This document shows positions 35,241-44,134 of a stretch of DNA of 64,000 nt, piece by piece. The stretch's first letter is position 1; each line of letters opens with the position of its first letter. Origin of the DNA: Aquabacterium sp029268225 (lineage in GTDB: Bacteria > Pseudomonadota > Gammaproteobacteria > Burkholderiales > Burkholderiaceae_C); assembly GCF_037482285.1 (NCBI RefSeq), contig NZ_JBBEYB010000002.1, positions 186,001 to 250,000 on the forward strand, given 5' to 3'. A model generated the notes under the pieces. The model did no database searches, was not told the DNA's origin, and saw only the letters and a program-made list of their open reading frames with translations. A program made the position numbers and the translations under genes.

Positions 35241-37046
35241 ATGCTGGTCATCCCCAACCTCACGCTGGCCCAGCTCAACGCCGCCGACCAGCCCGCCTTC
35301 ACCGCCCTGCTGGACGGCATCTACGAGCATTCGCCCTGGATTGCCGAAGCCGCCTGGGCACAGCGGCCCTTTCAAAGCCTGGCGCACCTGAAACACGCCC
35401 TGGCGCAGACCGTGCGCGAAGCCAGCGTCGACCAACAGCTCGACCTGATCCGTGCCCACCCGGAGCTGGCCGGCAAAGCCGCGGTGGCGGGTCAGCTCAC
35501 CGCCGAATCCACGAACGAGCAAAGCCAGGCCGGGCTCACGCACTGCACCCCCGCTGAGTTTGCCCGCCTGCAACAGCTCAACGCCGAGTACAACGCGCGG
35601 TTTGGCTGGCCCTTCATCCTGGCCGTCCGCGGCCCCCGTGGCACTGGCTTGAGTCGCACCCAGATCATCGCCACCTTCGCGCGCCGCCTGCAGGCCCAGC
35701 CCGATGCCGAGCGCGCCGAATGCCTGCGCCAAATTCACCGCATCGCCGAAATCCGCCTGAACGACAAGTTCGGCGTGCTGCCGGCCGAGGGCAACCAGAT
35801 CCTCGACTGGGCCGACGCCCTGGCCGCACACACCGAAGGCCAAGGCAGCAATGGTGTGGATGAGCGCCCGCCCCTGACCCTCACCTACCTCACGCCTGCC
35901 CACCAATCGGCCGCCACACAGTTGCAGATCTGGATGCGCGCCTGTGGCTTTGACGAGGTCAAGCTCGATGCGGTCGGCAATGTCGTGGGCGTGTACCACG
36001 GCAGCGAACCCACGGCCGCCCGGCTGCTCACGGGCTCACACTACGACACCGTGCGCAACGGCGGCCGTTACGACGGTCGCCTGGGCATCCTCGTGCCCAT
36101 GATGTGCGTGCAAAGCCTGTCCCGTGCAGGCCGCCGCCTGCGCTACGGCATCGAAGTGGTCGCCTTTGCCGAAGAAGAAGGCCAGCGCTTCCCTGCCACC
36201 TTCCTGGGCTCCAGTGCCCTGGTGGGCGACTTCCAACCCGGCTGGCTGGACCTGGTCGATGCCAAGGGCATCAGCCTGCGCCAAGCCATGAAAGACGCCG
36301 GCCTGAGCGCCAAGATGGACGACATCGCGGCCCTCAAGCGCGACCCGGCCCGCTACCTGGGCTACGTTGAAGTCCACATCGAACAAGGCCCCGTGCTCAA
36401 TGCGCGCGACCTGCCGCTGGGCATCGTCACCGGCATCAATGGCAGCGCCCGCTTCAGCGGCGAAGTCACCGGCGTGGCCTGCCATGCGGGGACCACGCCC
36501 ATGGCGATGCGCCAGGACGCCGCCCTCGCGGTGGCCGAGATCGCGCTGTACACCGAGCGCCGCGCCCTGCAGGACCAAGACTCGCCGCACGGCCCCTCCG
36601 TGGGTACCGTGGGGGTGATGCAGGTGACCCAAGGCTCGGTCAACGTGGTCCCAGGTCGCTGCCAGTTCACCCTCGACCTGCGCGCGCCCACCAACCGTCA
36701 GCGTGACGAACTGGTGGAAGACGTGGACGCCTTTGTCTACACCGTCGCACGCCGCCGAGGGGTGGAGATCGAGCTCATCCAGAACCTGCAGGCTTCGGCC
36801 GCCCCCTCGGACCCCGCATGGCGAGCCCGCTGGGAAGCCGCCGTGACCAGCCTGGGCCTGCCCGTGTTCCACCTGCCCAGCGGCGCCGGCCACGATGCCA
36901 TGAAGCTGCACCAGGTGATGCCGCAGGCCATGCTCTTTGTGCGCGGCGGGCATGACGGCATCAGCCACAACCCGCTGGAAACCATCACCAACGACGACGC
37001 CCAACTCTGTGTGGACGCCTTCATGCACCTGCTCGACGCAATCTGA
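35241..37046 (+). CDS. Fused OHCU decarboxylase (UraD) and allantoate amidohydrolase (AllC)
   Basis: A 601-residue fusion. Residues 1-175 are a UraD domain (AHPELAGKAAVAGQLTAES, STNEQSQAGL, LNAEYNARFGWPF), which decarboxylates OHCU to S-allantoin. Residues about 185-600 are an M20 amidohydrolase of the allantoate/N-carbamoyl type with a full metal set: GSHYDTVRNGGRYDG, EEEGQRF, HIEQGPVL and GISHNPLE, plus the dimer-domain CHAGTTPMAMR. The steps are not consecutive, since allantoinase (PuuE, encoded just upstream) acts between them. There is no frameshift or stop between the parts, so the fusion is real. ATG 35241 at the natural UraD start. Confidence 0.93.
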   Translation: MLVIPNLTLAQLNAADQPAFTALLDGIYEHSPWIAEAAWAQRPFQSLAHLKHALAQTVREASVDQQLDLIRAHPELAGKAAVAGQLTAESTNEQSQAGLTHCTPAEFARLQQLNAEYNARFGWPFILAVRGPRGTGLSRTQIIATFARRLQAQPDAERAECLRQIHRIAEIRLNDKFGVLPAEGNQILDWADALAAHTEGQGSNGVDERPPLTLTYLTPAHQSAATQLQIWMRACGFDEVKLDAVGNVVGVYHGSEPTAARLLTGSHYDTVRNGGRYDGRLGILVPMMCVQSLSRAGRRLRYGIEVVAFAEEEGQRFPATFLGSSALVGDFQPGWLDLVDAKGISLRQAMKDAGLSAKMDDIAALKRDPARYLGYVEVHIEQGPVLNARDLPLGIVTGINGSARFSGEVTGVACHAGTTPMAMRQDAALAVAEIALYTERRALQDQDSPHGPSVGTVGVMQVTQGSVNVVPGRCQFTLDLRAPTNRQRDELVEDVDAFVYTVARRRGVEIELIQNLQASAAPSDPAWRARWEAAVTSLGLPVFHLPSGAGHDAMKLHQVMPQAMLFVRGGHDGISHNPLETITNDDAQLCVDAFMHLLDAI

Positions 37047-37048
37047 CC

Positions 37049-38320
37049 ATGGCCATGCAACCCGCCTCCGGCACCCTTGATGCCGCCTATGCCGCACTCG
37101 ACCAATGGATCGACGCCCACTTCGAAGAAGAAGTGCGCTTTCTGCAAGCGCTGGTGCAGGTGCCCACCGACACCCCGCCTGGCAACAACGCACCGCACGC
37201 CGAGCGCACCGCCGAGCTGCTGTCCACCTTTGGCTGGCAGGCCGAAAAGCACGCCGTGCCCAGCGAACAGGTCCACGCCTACGGCCTGCAAAGCCTCACC
37301 AACCTGATCGTGCGGCGGCGCCTGGGCGAAGGCGGGCGCACCGTGGCCCTGAACGCCCACGGCGATGTGGTCCCCCCCGGTGAAGGCTGGACCCACGCAC
37401 CCTATGGTGGCGAAGTGGTCGATGGCAAGCTCTACGGGCGGGCTGCCGCCGTCAGCAAGAGCGACTTCGCCACCTACAGCTTTGCCCTGCGTGCGCTCGA
37501 AGCCCTGCAACAAGGCCCGGACGCCCCCGCGCTGACCGGCGCGGTCGAGTTGCACTTCACCTACGACGAAGAATTCGGCGGCGAACTGGGCCCCGGCTGG
37601 CTGCTCAGCCAAGGCCTGACGAAACCCGATCTGCTGATCGCGGCCGGTTTCAGCTACGAAGTGGTCACCGCCCACAACGGCTGCCTACAGATGGAAGTCA
37701 CCGTGCACGGCCAGATGGCGCACGCCGCCATCCCGCACACCGGGGTCGATGCCTTGCAAGGTGCCGTCGCGATCCTCAACGCGCTGTATGCCCAGAACAT
37801 ACGCTACCAGGGCATCACCTCGCAGGTGCCGGGCATCACCCACCCCTACCTGAACGTGGGCCGCATCGAAGGCGGCACCAACACCAACGTCGTGCCCGGC
37901 AAGGTCGTCCTCAAGCTCGACCGCCGCATGATCCCGGAAGAGAACCCCACCGAGGTCGAAGCCGACATCCGCCGCGTCATCACCGAAGCCGCGGCCAACG
38001 TGCCTGGCATCCGCATCGACATCAAACGGCTGTTGCTGGCTCACTCGCTGCAACCCCTGCCCGGCAACGCGCCCTTGGTGCAGGCCATCCAGAAGCATGG
38101 GGAAGCGGTGTTCGGCCAAGCCATCCCCACCTGCGGCACCCCGCTCTACACCGACGTGCGCCTGTACTGCGCCCAGGGCATCCCCGCCGTGATCTACGGT
38201 GCCGGCCCCCGCACCGTGTTCGAGTCCAACGCCAAACGGGCCGACGAACACCTGGTGCTGGACGACCTGCGCAAGGCCACCAAGGTGGTGGCACGCACGC
38301 TGCTCGACCTCCTGCGCTGA
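37049..38320 (+). CDS. M20-family protein with substituted metal ligands (ArgE/DapE-like)
   Basis: This 423-residue protein follows uraD-allC after two bases, so it belongs to the purine operon. The fold is clearly M20: NAHGDVVPPGEGW, TYDEEFGGELGPG, dimerisation domain with VHGQMAHAAIPHTGVDA, and GGTNTNVVPG. But the bridging-metal Asp (normally in GRGxxDMK) is Val in GRAAAVSKSD, the metal Glu of the GEPT motif is Ala (IAAGFSYEVV), and the last His before DE is Lys (AKRADEH). Only the first His/Asp and the EE pair remain. A normal two-zinc hydrolase is therefore doubtful. By position it might act on ureidoglycine or ureidoglycolate, but this is a guess. Confidence 0.85.
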   Translation: MAMQPASGTLDAAYAALDQWIDAHFEEEVRFLQALVQVPTDTPPGNNAPHAERTAELLSTFGWQAEKHAVPSEQVHAYGLQSLTNLIVRRRLGEGGRTVALNAHGDVVPPGEGWTHAPYGGEVVDGKLYGRAAAVSKSDFATYSFALRALEALQQGPDAPALTGAVELHFTYDEEFGGELGPGWLLSQGLTKPDLLIAAGFSYEVVTAHNGCLQMEVTVHGQMAHAAIPHTGVDALQGAVAILNALYAQNIRYQGITSQVPGITHPYLNVGRIEGGTNTNVVPGKVVLKLDRRMIPEENPTEVEADIRRVITEAAANVPGIRIDIKRLLLAHSLQPLPGNAPLVQAIQKHGEAVFGQAIPTCGTPLYTDVRLYCAQGIPAVIYGAGPRTVFESNAKRADEHLVLDDLRKATKVVARTLLDLLR

Positions 38321-38371
38321 CCGCAGGCCGCTGCCCCCACAAGCCCAGGTCAGTTCGCTACACTGGGGGAC

Positions 38372-39520
38372 ATGCCTTTGCACACCCCCAGCCTGGCCGC
38401 CGCCGCTGCCCTGATCGCGCTGATTTGGGCTCTGGGCACCTTGCTGGCCTGTTTGCGCCCCCGGCGCGACGCCTTGCCCGGTGCCGCCTTGGGCCTGCTG
38501 TCCAGCGCCATCGCGTTCGGGTGCGCGGCGCTGGTGAGCACCGGGCCAGACTGGTCGGTGGACGTGGCCGCCCCGGTGGCCCAGGCCACGGCCTTGTCGC
38601 TCTGCACCTGGGGCCTGCTTCGCCTGCACGCCCGTGTCGCCCCCTGGCAGAACCTGACCGTCATGCCCGCCTTGATGGGCGTGCTCATGGTGTTCCTGGC
38701 CGATCTGCCCACGGCACGCGCCCTGTCGCTCGATGGGGTGCTCATCGTGCAATGCCTGGTCCTGCTGATCTGGGCCCAGCGCCTGGCCACGCCGGACAGT
38801 CGCCTGCACCGGGTGCTGATGCTGGGCACCTCCCTGGGGATGCTGGCCCATCTGCTGCACGGCTGGCTGGTCCTGCAAGGCATCGTCCCCACGACCGAGC
38901 CCCTGAGCCTCACCTGGGACGAACGTTTGCGCCTGTTCGCCGATTGGGTGCTGGCCTTCCTTCCCCCGCTGGCCTTGCTGCTGATGTCTCGTGAAGACCG
39001 CGACCTGGCACTGCAAAGCCAGGCCTTGCGCGACCCGAACACCGGCATCGCCAACCACACGGCCATGGTCGAACGCTGCGCCGCCGAGGTGGATCACGCC
39101 CGCCGATCCGGCTCCCCGCTGGGCATCGCCCTCATCGAAATCGACCAGCTGGCCGCCCTGCAATCCCAGCACGGACGGGAAGCCGCCGAACAGGCCATGC
39201 AGCACACCGCCGCCCACCTCGCGCAACGCATCCGTCGCTCCGACAGCCTGGGGCACCACGGCGCGCACACCTTCCTGCTCCTCCTGCCCAACACCCCGAC
39301 GCCCGGTGCGCGTCAGGTCTTGCATGCCTTGCGCGAGTCCATGCTGGACGCCCCTGCACCGGCGGATGGCGCCGATGTCTTGCCCGTGAGCATCAGCGTG
39401 GGCTTGTGGTGTGGCGTGCCCAACTTGCGCGATGAGCCCGATGAGTTGATCGCCCGTGCACGCGGCGCCTTGCAAGCCGCCCAAGAAGCCGGCACGAACC
39501 ACCTGCGTGTGGCCACGTAA
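38372..39520 (+). CDS. Membrane protein with degenerate GGDEF domain retaining the I-site
   Basis: A 382-residue protein with about six or seven N-terminal membrane helices (1-205) and a C-terminal GGDEF-like domain (about 215-380, RDPNTGIANHTAMV at its start). The active site is lost: the motif reads HHGAHTF instead of RxGGDEF, and the metal segment is EIDQLAALQ instead of DIDxFKxxN. The RxxD inhibitory site survives as RRSD at the correct spacing. It is thus unlikely to make cyclic di-GMP but may bind it. It follows the M20 gene after 51 bases, with no known functional link. Confidence 0.82.
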   Translation: MPLHTPSLAAAAALIALIWALGTLLACLRPRRDALPGAALGLLSSAIAFGCAALVSTGPDWSVDVAAPVAQATALSLCTWGLLRLHARVAPWQNLTVMPALMGVLMVFLADLPTARALSLDGVLIVQCLVLLIWAQRLATPDSRLHRVLMLGTSLGMLAHLLHGWLVLQGIVPTTEPLSLTWDERLRLFADWVLAFLPPLALLLMSREDRDLALQSQALRDPNTGIANHTAMVERCAAEVDHARRSGSPLGIALIEIDQLAALQSQHGREAAEQAMQHTAAHLAQRIRRSDSLGHHGAHTFLLLLPNTPTPGARQVLHALRESMLDAPAPADGADVLPVSISVGLWCGVPNLRDEPDELIARARGALQAAQEAGTNHLRVAT

Positions 39521-39614
39521 GGTCCGCGTGAGCGCAACAGCGCGAGGCCCTACACCCTGACGCGTTGTACGGTGTCATTGACGACATGCCCAAGCTGGCC
39601 GTGAGCCCGGCACA

Positions 39615-40850
39615 ATGTCGTCCGTCATGCCTTCTGCCATCCAACGCGGCACCCCGGCCTTTCTGCGCGCCAACCTGGCGCTGTTCCTCGCCGGCTTCGC
39701 CACCTTCTCGCTGCTGTACTGCGTCCAGCCCCTGCTGCCTGCCTTCGCCAGGACCTTCCAGGTCAGCCCGGCTGAAAGTTCGCTGGCCATGTCCTTGTCC
39801 ACCAGCCTGCTGGCCTTTGCGATCCTGGTCGCGGCCATCATCTCGTCGAGCGTCAAACGCCGGCTGCTGATGGGCACGTCGATGGTGCTGGCCTCGGTGC
39901 TCAACATCGTGGCGGGCCTCGTGCCCGACTGGCACACGCTGCTGGCCTCACGCGCCCTGACCGGCCTGGTGCTGGGCGGCGTCCCCGCGGTGGCCATGGC
40001 TTACCTGGCCGAAGAAATCGACCACCGTGGCCTGGGCATGGCCATGGGGCTGTATGTGGCCGGCACCGGCGTTGGGGGGCTGTTCGGACGGGTGGCAGCC
40101 GCCGGCCTCAGTGAGTACTTTGACTGGCACGCGGCCATGCTGGTGCTCGGCATCGTCAACCTGCTGACTGCCGTGGGCTTCATCGCCCTGCTGCCCAGTT
40201 CGCGCAACTTCACGCCGCGCCCGCCTCAGGGCCTGCGCCATCACCTCGGACTGTGGGGCGCCCACCTGCGCCAACCTGGTCTGCCCCGCCTCTTCCTCAT
40301 GAGCTTCACGGTGATGGGCTGCTTCGTCACCATCTACAACTACGTGGGCTTTCACCTCATGGAGGCGCCCTATCTGCTCAGCCAGACGCAGATCGGCATC
40401 ATCTTCATGGCCAACATCTTTGGCATCGTGTCCTCGTCCATCGCTGGCGGACTGGCCGACCGCCACGGCCGCGCACCGGTGCTCATCGTCGGCATCGTCT
40501 GCATGCTTCTAGGCCTGGCCTTGAGCCTGCACGCGAATCTGGCTGTGCTGCTGCTGGGCGTGGTGGTGTTAACGGCCGGCTTCTTCATTGCGCATGCCGT
40601 GGCCAGCGCCTGGGTCGGGCGGCTGGCGCAAGGTGCCAAGGGACACGCCTCGTCGCTGTACCTGCTCACCTATTACATCGGCTCCAGCACCATGGGCTCG
40701 GTGGGCGGCTGGTTCTGGGAGTACGGCCATTGGCCCGGCGTGGCCGCCCTGGGTGGGGCGTTGATGCTCTTGGCGCTGGCCGTGGCGATCAGCCTGCGGC
40801 CCCTGGACCGCAAAGGCCCGCCGCCCAGCGCAGCCCCGCACACGCCCTGA
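39615..40850 (+). CDS. MFS transporter, YnfM-like
   Basis: This 411-residue protein has twelve membrane segments of the major facilitator type, resembling E. coli YnfM (DHA1 efflux branch). Examples are LALFLAGFATFSLLYCVQPLLPAFARTF in helix 1, RALTGLVLGGVPAVAMAYLAEE in helix 4-5 (motif with Arg and Gly), GGLADRHGRAPVLIVG as the motif-A copy before helix 8 and YYIGSSTMGSVGGWFW. The substrate is unknown. ATG 39615. trhO starts 11 bases downstream and may be co-transcribed. Confidence 0.88.
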   Translation: MSSVMPSAIQRGTPAFLRANLALFLAGFATFSLLYCVQPLLPAFARTFQVSPAESSLAMSLSTSLLAFAILVAAIISSSVKRRLLMGTSMVLASVLNIVAGLVPDWHTLLASRALTGLVLGGVPAVAMAYLAEEIDHRGLGMAMGLYVAGTGVGGLFGRVAAAGLSEYFDWHAAMLVLGIVNLLTAVGFIALLPSSRNFTPRPPQGLRHHLGLWGAHLRQPGLPRLFLMSFTVMGCFVTIYNYVGFHLMEAPYLLSQTQIGIIFMANIFGIVSSSIAGGLADRHGRAPVLIVGIVCMLLGLALSLHANLAVLLLGVVVLTAGFFIAHAVASAWVGRLAQGAKGHASSLYLLTYYIGSSTMGSVGGWFWEYGHWPGVAALGGALMLLALAVAISLRPLDRKGPPPSAAPHTP

Positions 40851-40861
40851 TAATCGCGCCC

Positions 40862-41728
40862 ATGCCCGACACGCCTGCCGAAGCCCTCGTTCACACCTCC
40901 TTCTACCAGTTCGCCGACCTGCCCGACCCCGATGCGGTGGTCGCCATCGTGCGTGAATTGGTCGAGCCCTTGACGGGCAGCGTGCTGGTCGCGCGGGAAG
41001 GCATCAGCGGCGCCCTGGCCGCCCCGGCAGACCGCATCGCCGCGTTCGAACACGCCCTGCGCACCGACCCGCGCCTGGACGGCCACTTTCAGCACATCAC
41101 CTTCAAGCACAGCGCCTGCGACACGCCACCTTTCTGGAAAGTGCGCGTGCACAAGAAGGACGAGATCGTGGCCCTGGGCGTACCGGGCGTCACCGGGGTT
41201 GCGCCCAACCCCGACCGCAGCCGCCACCTCAGCCCTCAGGCCTGGCGCGAACTGATGGCGCAGGACAACGTCGTCGTCATCGACAACCGCAACAGCTTCG
41301 AATACCGCCTGGGCCGCTTTCGCGATGCCATCGACCCTCAGGTCGACAACTTCCGCGACTTCCCCAGCTATGTGCAGGCCCACGCCGAGCAGTGGAAGGC
41401 CGAAGGCAAGAAGGTCGCCATGTACTGCACCGGCGGCATCCGCTGCGAGAAAACCGGCATGTGGATGGAGAACCTGGGCCTGGACGTGTACCAGCTGGAC
41501 GGCGGCATCCTCAACTTCTTCCAGTCCCTGCCCGACGCCGACCGCGACTGGCAAGGCGAGTGCTTCGTGTTCGACAACCGCATCGCCATCGACACGAAAC
41601 TGCGGGAAACGCCCACCACCGCCGACGAGGTCTACAACGACAGCCCAGACGAAGCCTGGCGACTGGAACGAGCGCATCGACTGGATTCGGTCAATCCGAA
41701 GTCGATCAGAAAGATCTCAACAAAGTAA
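40862..41728 (+). CDS. trhO: tRNA uridine-34 hydroxylase TrhO (rhodanese fold)
   Basis: TrhO (YceA) hydroxylates uridine 34 in tRNA as the first step to 5-(carboxy)methoxyuridine. The protein (288 residues) has the N-terminal acylphosphatase-like domain (ADLPDPDAVVAIVRELVEPL) and a rhodanese domain (about 135-235) with the active-site Cys loop CTGGIRCEK. FPSYVQAH and GGILNFF are further family features. ATG 40862. The last codons overlap an AT-rich stretch that leads into the HipA-like gene. Confidence 0.93.
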   Translation: MPDTPAEALVHTSFYQFADLPDPDAVVAIVRELVEPLTGSVLVAREGISGALAAPADRIAAFEHALRTDPRLDGHFQHITFKHSACDTPPFWKVRVHKKDEIVALGVPGVTGVAPNPDRSRHLSPQAWRELMAQDNVVVIDNRNSFEYRLGRFRDAIDPQVDNFRDFPSYVQAHAEQWKAEGKKVAMYCTGGIRCEKTGMWMENLGLDVYQLDGGILNFFQSLPDADRDWQGECFVFDNRIAIDTKLRETPTTADEVYNDSPDEAWRLERAHRLDSVNPKSIRKISTK

Positions 41729-41747
41729 AGCAAATCCTCACAAGTGA

Positions 41748-41777
41748 TTGATTTGATTGAACAAGAAGACGTAGAAT
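41748..41777 (+). promoter_or_regulatory. AT-rich promoter upstream of the HipA-like gene
   Basis: TTGATT (41748-41753) and TAGAAT (41772-41777) with an 18-base spacer in a 90-base AT-rich gap, unlike the GC-rich surroundings. TTGATT also repeats at 41753-41758. Plausible sigma-70 promoter; no ribosome site is obvious before ATG 41820. Confidence 0.4.
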
Positions 41778-41819
41778 CTTCTCAATGATCATTTCAACCA
41801 TTACCTGACGGCGCCGGCC

Positions 41820-43211
41820 ATGCCTCCCCCACTGCAAGCGGCACGCGATCAACTGCTCAGCGTCCTCGGCCGACACCCCGGCATCAGCGCGCCCGACCTG
41901 GCTGCGAAGTTGGGCGTAAGTGTGCCCACCTTGCACCGGGTCCTGCTGACATACGCCTCGCACATCGTGAGCGCTGGCAAGGCCCGTCGCACCCGCTACG
42001 CCCTGCGTCGCCCCTTGCGCGGCGACCTGCAAGATCTGCCGCTGTACGAGGTCAACTATGCCGGCCGCATCGAGCAAATCGGCACCCTGGCCGCCCTGCA
42101 CCCCCAAGGCAGCTGCCTGCACCTGAACCTGCCGGCCGGTCACCCGCCCTGGCCCCTGCCCGACGAGGCCCGCGACGGCTGGTGGGACGGCCTGCCCTAC
42201 CCGCTCTACGACATGCGCCCTCAGGGCTACATGGGCCGCCAGTTCGCGCGTGCCGAGCACCGCCACCTGGGTGTGCCCGCCGCGCCCAACGAATGGAGTG
42301 ACGACGACATCCTCCATGTGCTGCGCCAACGCGGCCACGACCTCAGCGGCAACCTGATCCTGGGTGAGACGGCCTGCGCGCTGTGGCAGCAGGCCCATCA
42401 AGACATCACCGCACCTTTGGACGAAGACGCCATCGGGCCCAGCTATGCACAGCTGGCCGAAGACGCCCTCGCCAGTGGCGTGGCCGGCTCCAGCGCGGCC
42501 GGTGAGTTCCCGAAATTCGCCGCACGCCGCACCCTGCCGTGCAGCCTCACGCCGCACGTGCTGGTGAAGTTCTCGGGCGCCGACACCTCGCCCGCCGTCA
42601 CCCGCTGGTCTGATTTGCTGGTGTGCGAGCACCTCGCCCTCGCCCAAGCAGCCACGTTGCCCGGCCTGCACAGCGCACGCAGCCGCATCGTGCAACACGC
42701 CGGTCGCACCTTCCTGGAACTAGAACGCTTCGATCGCCACGGCGAATGGGGCCGCAGCCGCCTGAGCAGCCTCGACTGCCTGCAAGGCGCTCTCCTGGGC
42801 GAACGCAGCACGGAATGGCCCGTGCTCGCCGCTCGCCTCGTGGCGCTCAAGCTCCTGTCCCAACAAGACGCCGAGCGCATCACCGTGCTGTGGTGGTTCG
42901 GCCGTCTGATCGGCAACACCGACATGCACCTGGGCAACCTCAGCTTTGTGCCCGGCCCCACGCTGCAACTGGCGCCCGCCTACGACATGTTGCCCATGAT
43001 GTATGCCCCCTTGCCCGGCGGCGAGGTGCCCCCGCGTATTTATCAACCTGAGTGGCCCCTGCCTCATCAGCGCGCGCACTGGCAAACCGCCTGTGTGGCC
43101 GCGCTGGCCTTCTGGCGCAGCGCCGCGGCAGACCCACGCATCAGCCCCCCGTTCCGCGAACAGTGCGACGCCAACGCGCACACCCTTGAGCATGTCGCGC
43201 CCCAAGTCTGA
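41820..43211 (+). CDS. HipA-family kinase toxin, HipH/YjjJ type
   Basis: A 463-residue single-gene HipA homologue. An N-terminal helix-turn-helix (about 10-60, GISAPDLAAKLGVSVPTLHRVL) replaces the separate HipB antitoxin of classical pairs, as in E. coli YjjJ (HipH). Kinase motifs are complete: VKFSG (ATP-binding Lys, near 249), ELERFDRHGEWGR, catalytic loop GNTDMHLGNLSF (near 365) and YDMLPMMY (metal Asp). HipA kinases phosphorylate targets such as glutamyl-tRNA synthetase; the target here is unknown. The pseudouridine synthase gene overlaps its end by 20 bases, suggesting co-expression. Confidence 0.87.
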   Translation: MPPPLQAARDQLLSVLGRHPGISAPDLAAKLGVSVPTLHRVLLTYASHIVSAGKARRTRYALRRPLRGDLQDLPLYEVNYAGRIEQIGTLAALHPQGSCLHLNLPAGHPPWPLPDEARDGWWDGLPYPLYDMRPQGYMGRQFARAEHRHLGVPAAPNEWSDDDILHVLRQRGHDLSGNLILGETACALWQQAHQDITAPLDEDAIGPSYAQLAEDALASGVAGSSAAGEFPKFAARRTLPCSLTPHVLVKFSGADTSPAVTRWSDLLVCEHLALAQAATLPGLHSARSRIVQHAGRTFLELERFDRHGEWGRSRLSSLDCLQGALLGERSTEWPVLAARLVALKLLSQQDAERITVLWWFGRLIGNTDMHLGNLSFVPGPTLQLAPAYDMLPMMYAPLPGGEVPPRIYQPEWPLPHQRAHWQTACVAALAFWRSAAADPRISPPFREQCDANAHTLEHVAPQV

Positions 43212-44133
43212 CTACACCCCGCCCACGCGAAACGGTGTCAGCCCCAGCACCGTGGCGCTGCCCAGTGGCCCTTGGGCCACAGTGCTTGACTTCCTGAGCG
43301 AGCGCATCCCGGCCGTTTCTCGCGCAGACTGGGCTCAGCGCATGAGCCAGGGTGAGGTGCTCGACCTGCAGGGCCAGCCCGTACCCCCCGACACACCTTA
43401 CCGCCCGCAGACCAAGCTCTACTACTGGCGCGCCCTGCCCTTCGAGCACCCGGTGCCGTTCGACGAAACCGTGGTGTTCCAGGACGACTTCCTGGTCATC
43501 GCCGACAAGCCGCACTTCCTGCCTGTCACGCCCAAGGGCCGTTACCTGCAAGAAACGCTGCTGGTGCGCCTGAAACGCAAGCTGGGCATCGACACCCTGG
43601 TGCCCATGCACCGCATTGACCGCGAAACCGCGGGTCTGGTCGCCTTCACCATCCAGCCCCACACCCGCCACGCCTACCAGGCCCTGTTCCGCGACAAGGC
43701 CGTGCGCAAGACCTACGAGGCCATCGCCCCCTGGCGCGCCGACCTGAACCTGCCCCTCGTCTACCGCAGCCGCCTGGCCGAGAGCGAACGCTTCATGGCC
43801 ATGCACGAGGTCGAGGGCGAGCCCAACGCCGAAACCACCATCGAGCTGATCGAAGCACGGGGCTGCTGGGCGCACTACCGCCTGCTGCCCGTCACCGGCC
43901 AGAAACACCAGTTGCGCGCCCACCTGAACGCGCTCGGCATCCCCATCCTGCACGACCAGATCTACCCGGAACTGCAGCCCGCCTTGCCACCCGAGGTGCC
44001 GCCCGACTTCAGCCGCCCGTTGCAACTGCTGGCCCGCACCCTGACCTTCACCGACCCCATCACCGGGCAGGAACGCGTCTTTGAAAGCCCCCGCCGCCTG
44101 AGCCTGGACATCGTCGACACGCTGTCCGACTGA
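43192..44133 (+). CDS. RluA-family RNA pseudouridine synthase
   Basis: This 313-residue enzyme isomerises uridine to pseudouridine in rRNA or tRNA. The catalytic Asp lies in the family motif HRIDRETAGL. DDFLVIADKPHFLPVTPKG is the conserved start of the catalytic core, and TGQKHQLRAHLNALGIPILHD the conserved end. No S4 domain is evident, so it belongs to the RluA/TruC branch; the exact target base is not predictable. The ATG at 43192 lies inside the 3' end of the HipA-like gene (20-base overlap). Confidence 0.92.
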   Translation: MSRPKSDYTPPTRNGVSPSTVALPSGPWATVLDFLSERIPAVSRADWAQRMSQGEVLDLQGQPVPPDTPYRPQTKLYYWRALPFEHPVPFDETVVFQDDFLVIADKPHFLPVTPKGRYLQETLLVRLKRKLGIDTLVPMHRIDRETAGLVAFTIQPHTRHAYQALFRDKAVRKTYEAIAPWRADLNLPLVYRSRLAESERFMAMHEVEGEPNAETTIELIEARGCWAHYRLLPVTGQKHQLRAHLNALGIPILHDQIYPELQPALPPEVPPDFSRPLQLLARTLTFTDPITGQERVFESPRRLSLDIVDTLSD

Positions 44134-44134
44134 T

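Noticed and set aside
35241..37046. Suspected sequencing frameshift joining uraD and allC
   Set aside because: The junction is in frame with a plausible linker and no stop, and both domains are complete, so the fusion looks genuine.
37685..39502. 605-codon minus-strand open frame
   Set aside because: Covers the M20 and degenerate-GGDEF genes in antisense; Gln/Gly/His-rich shadow without homology.
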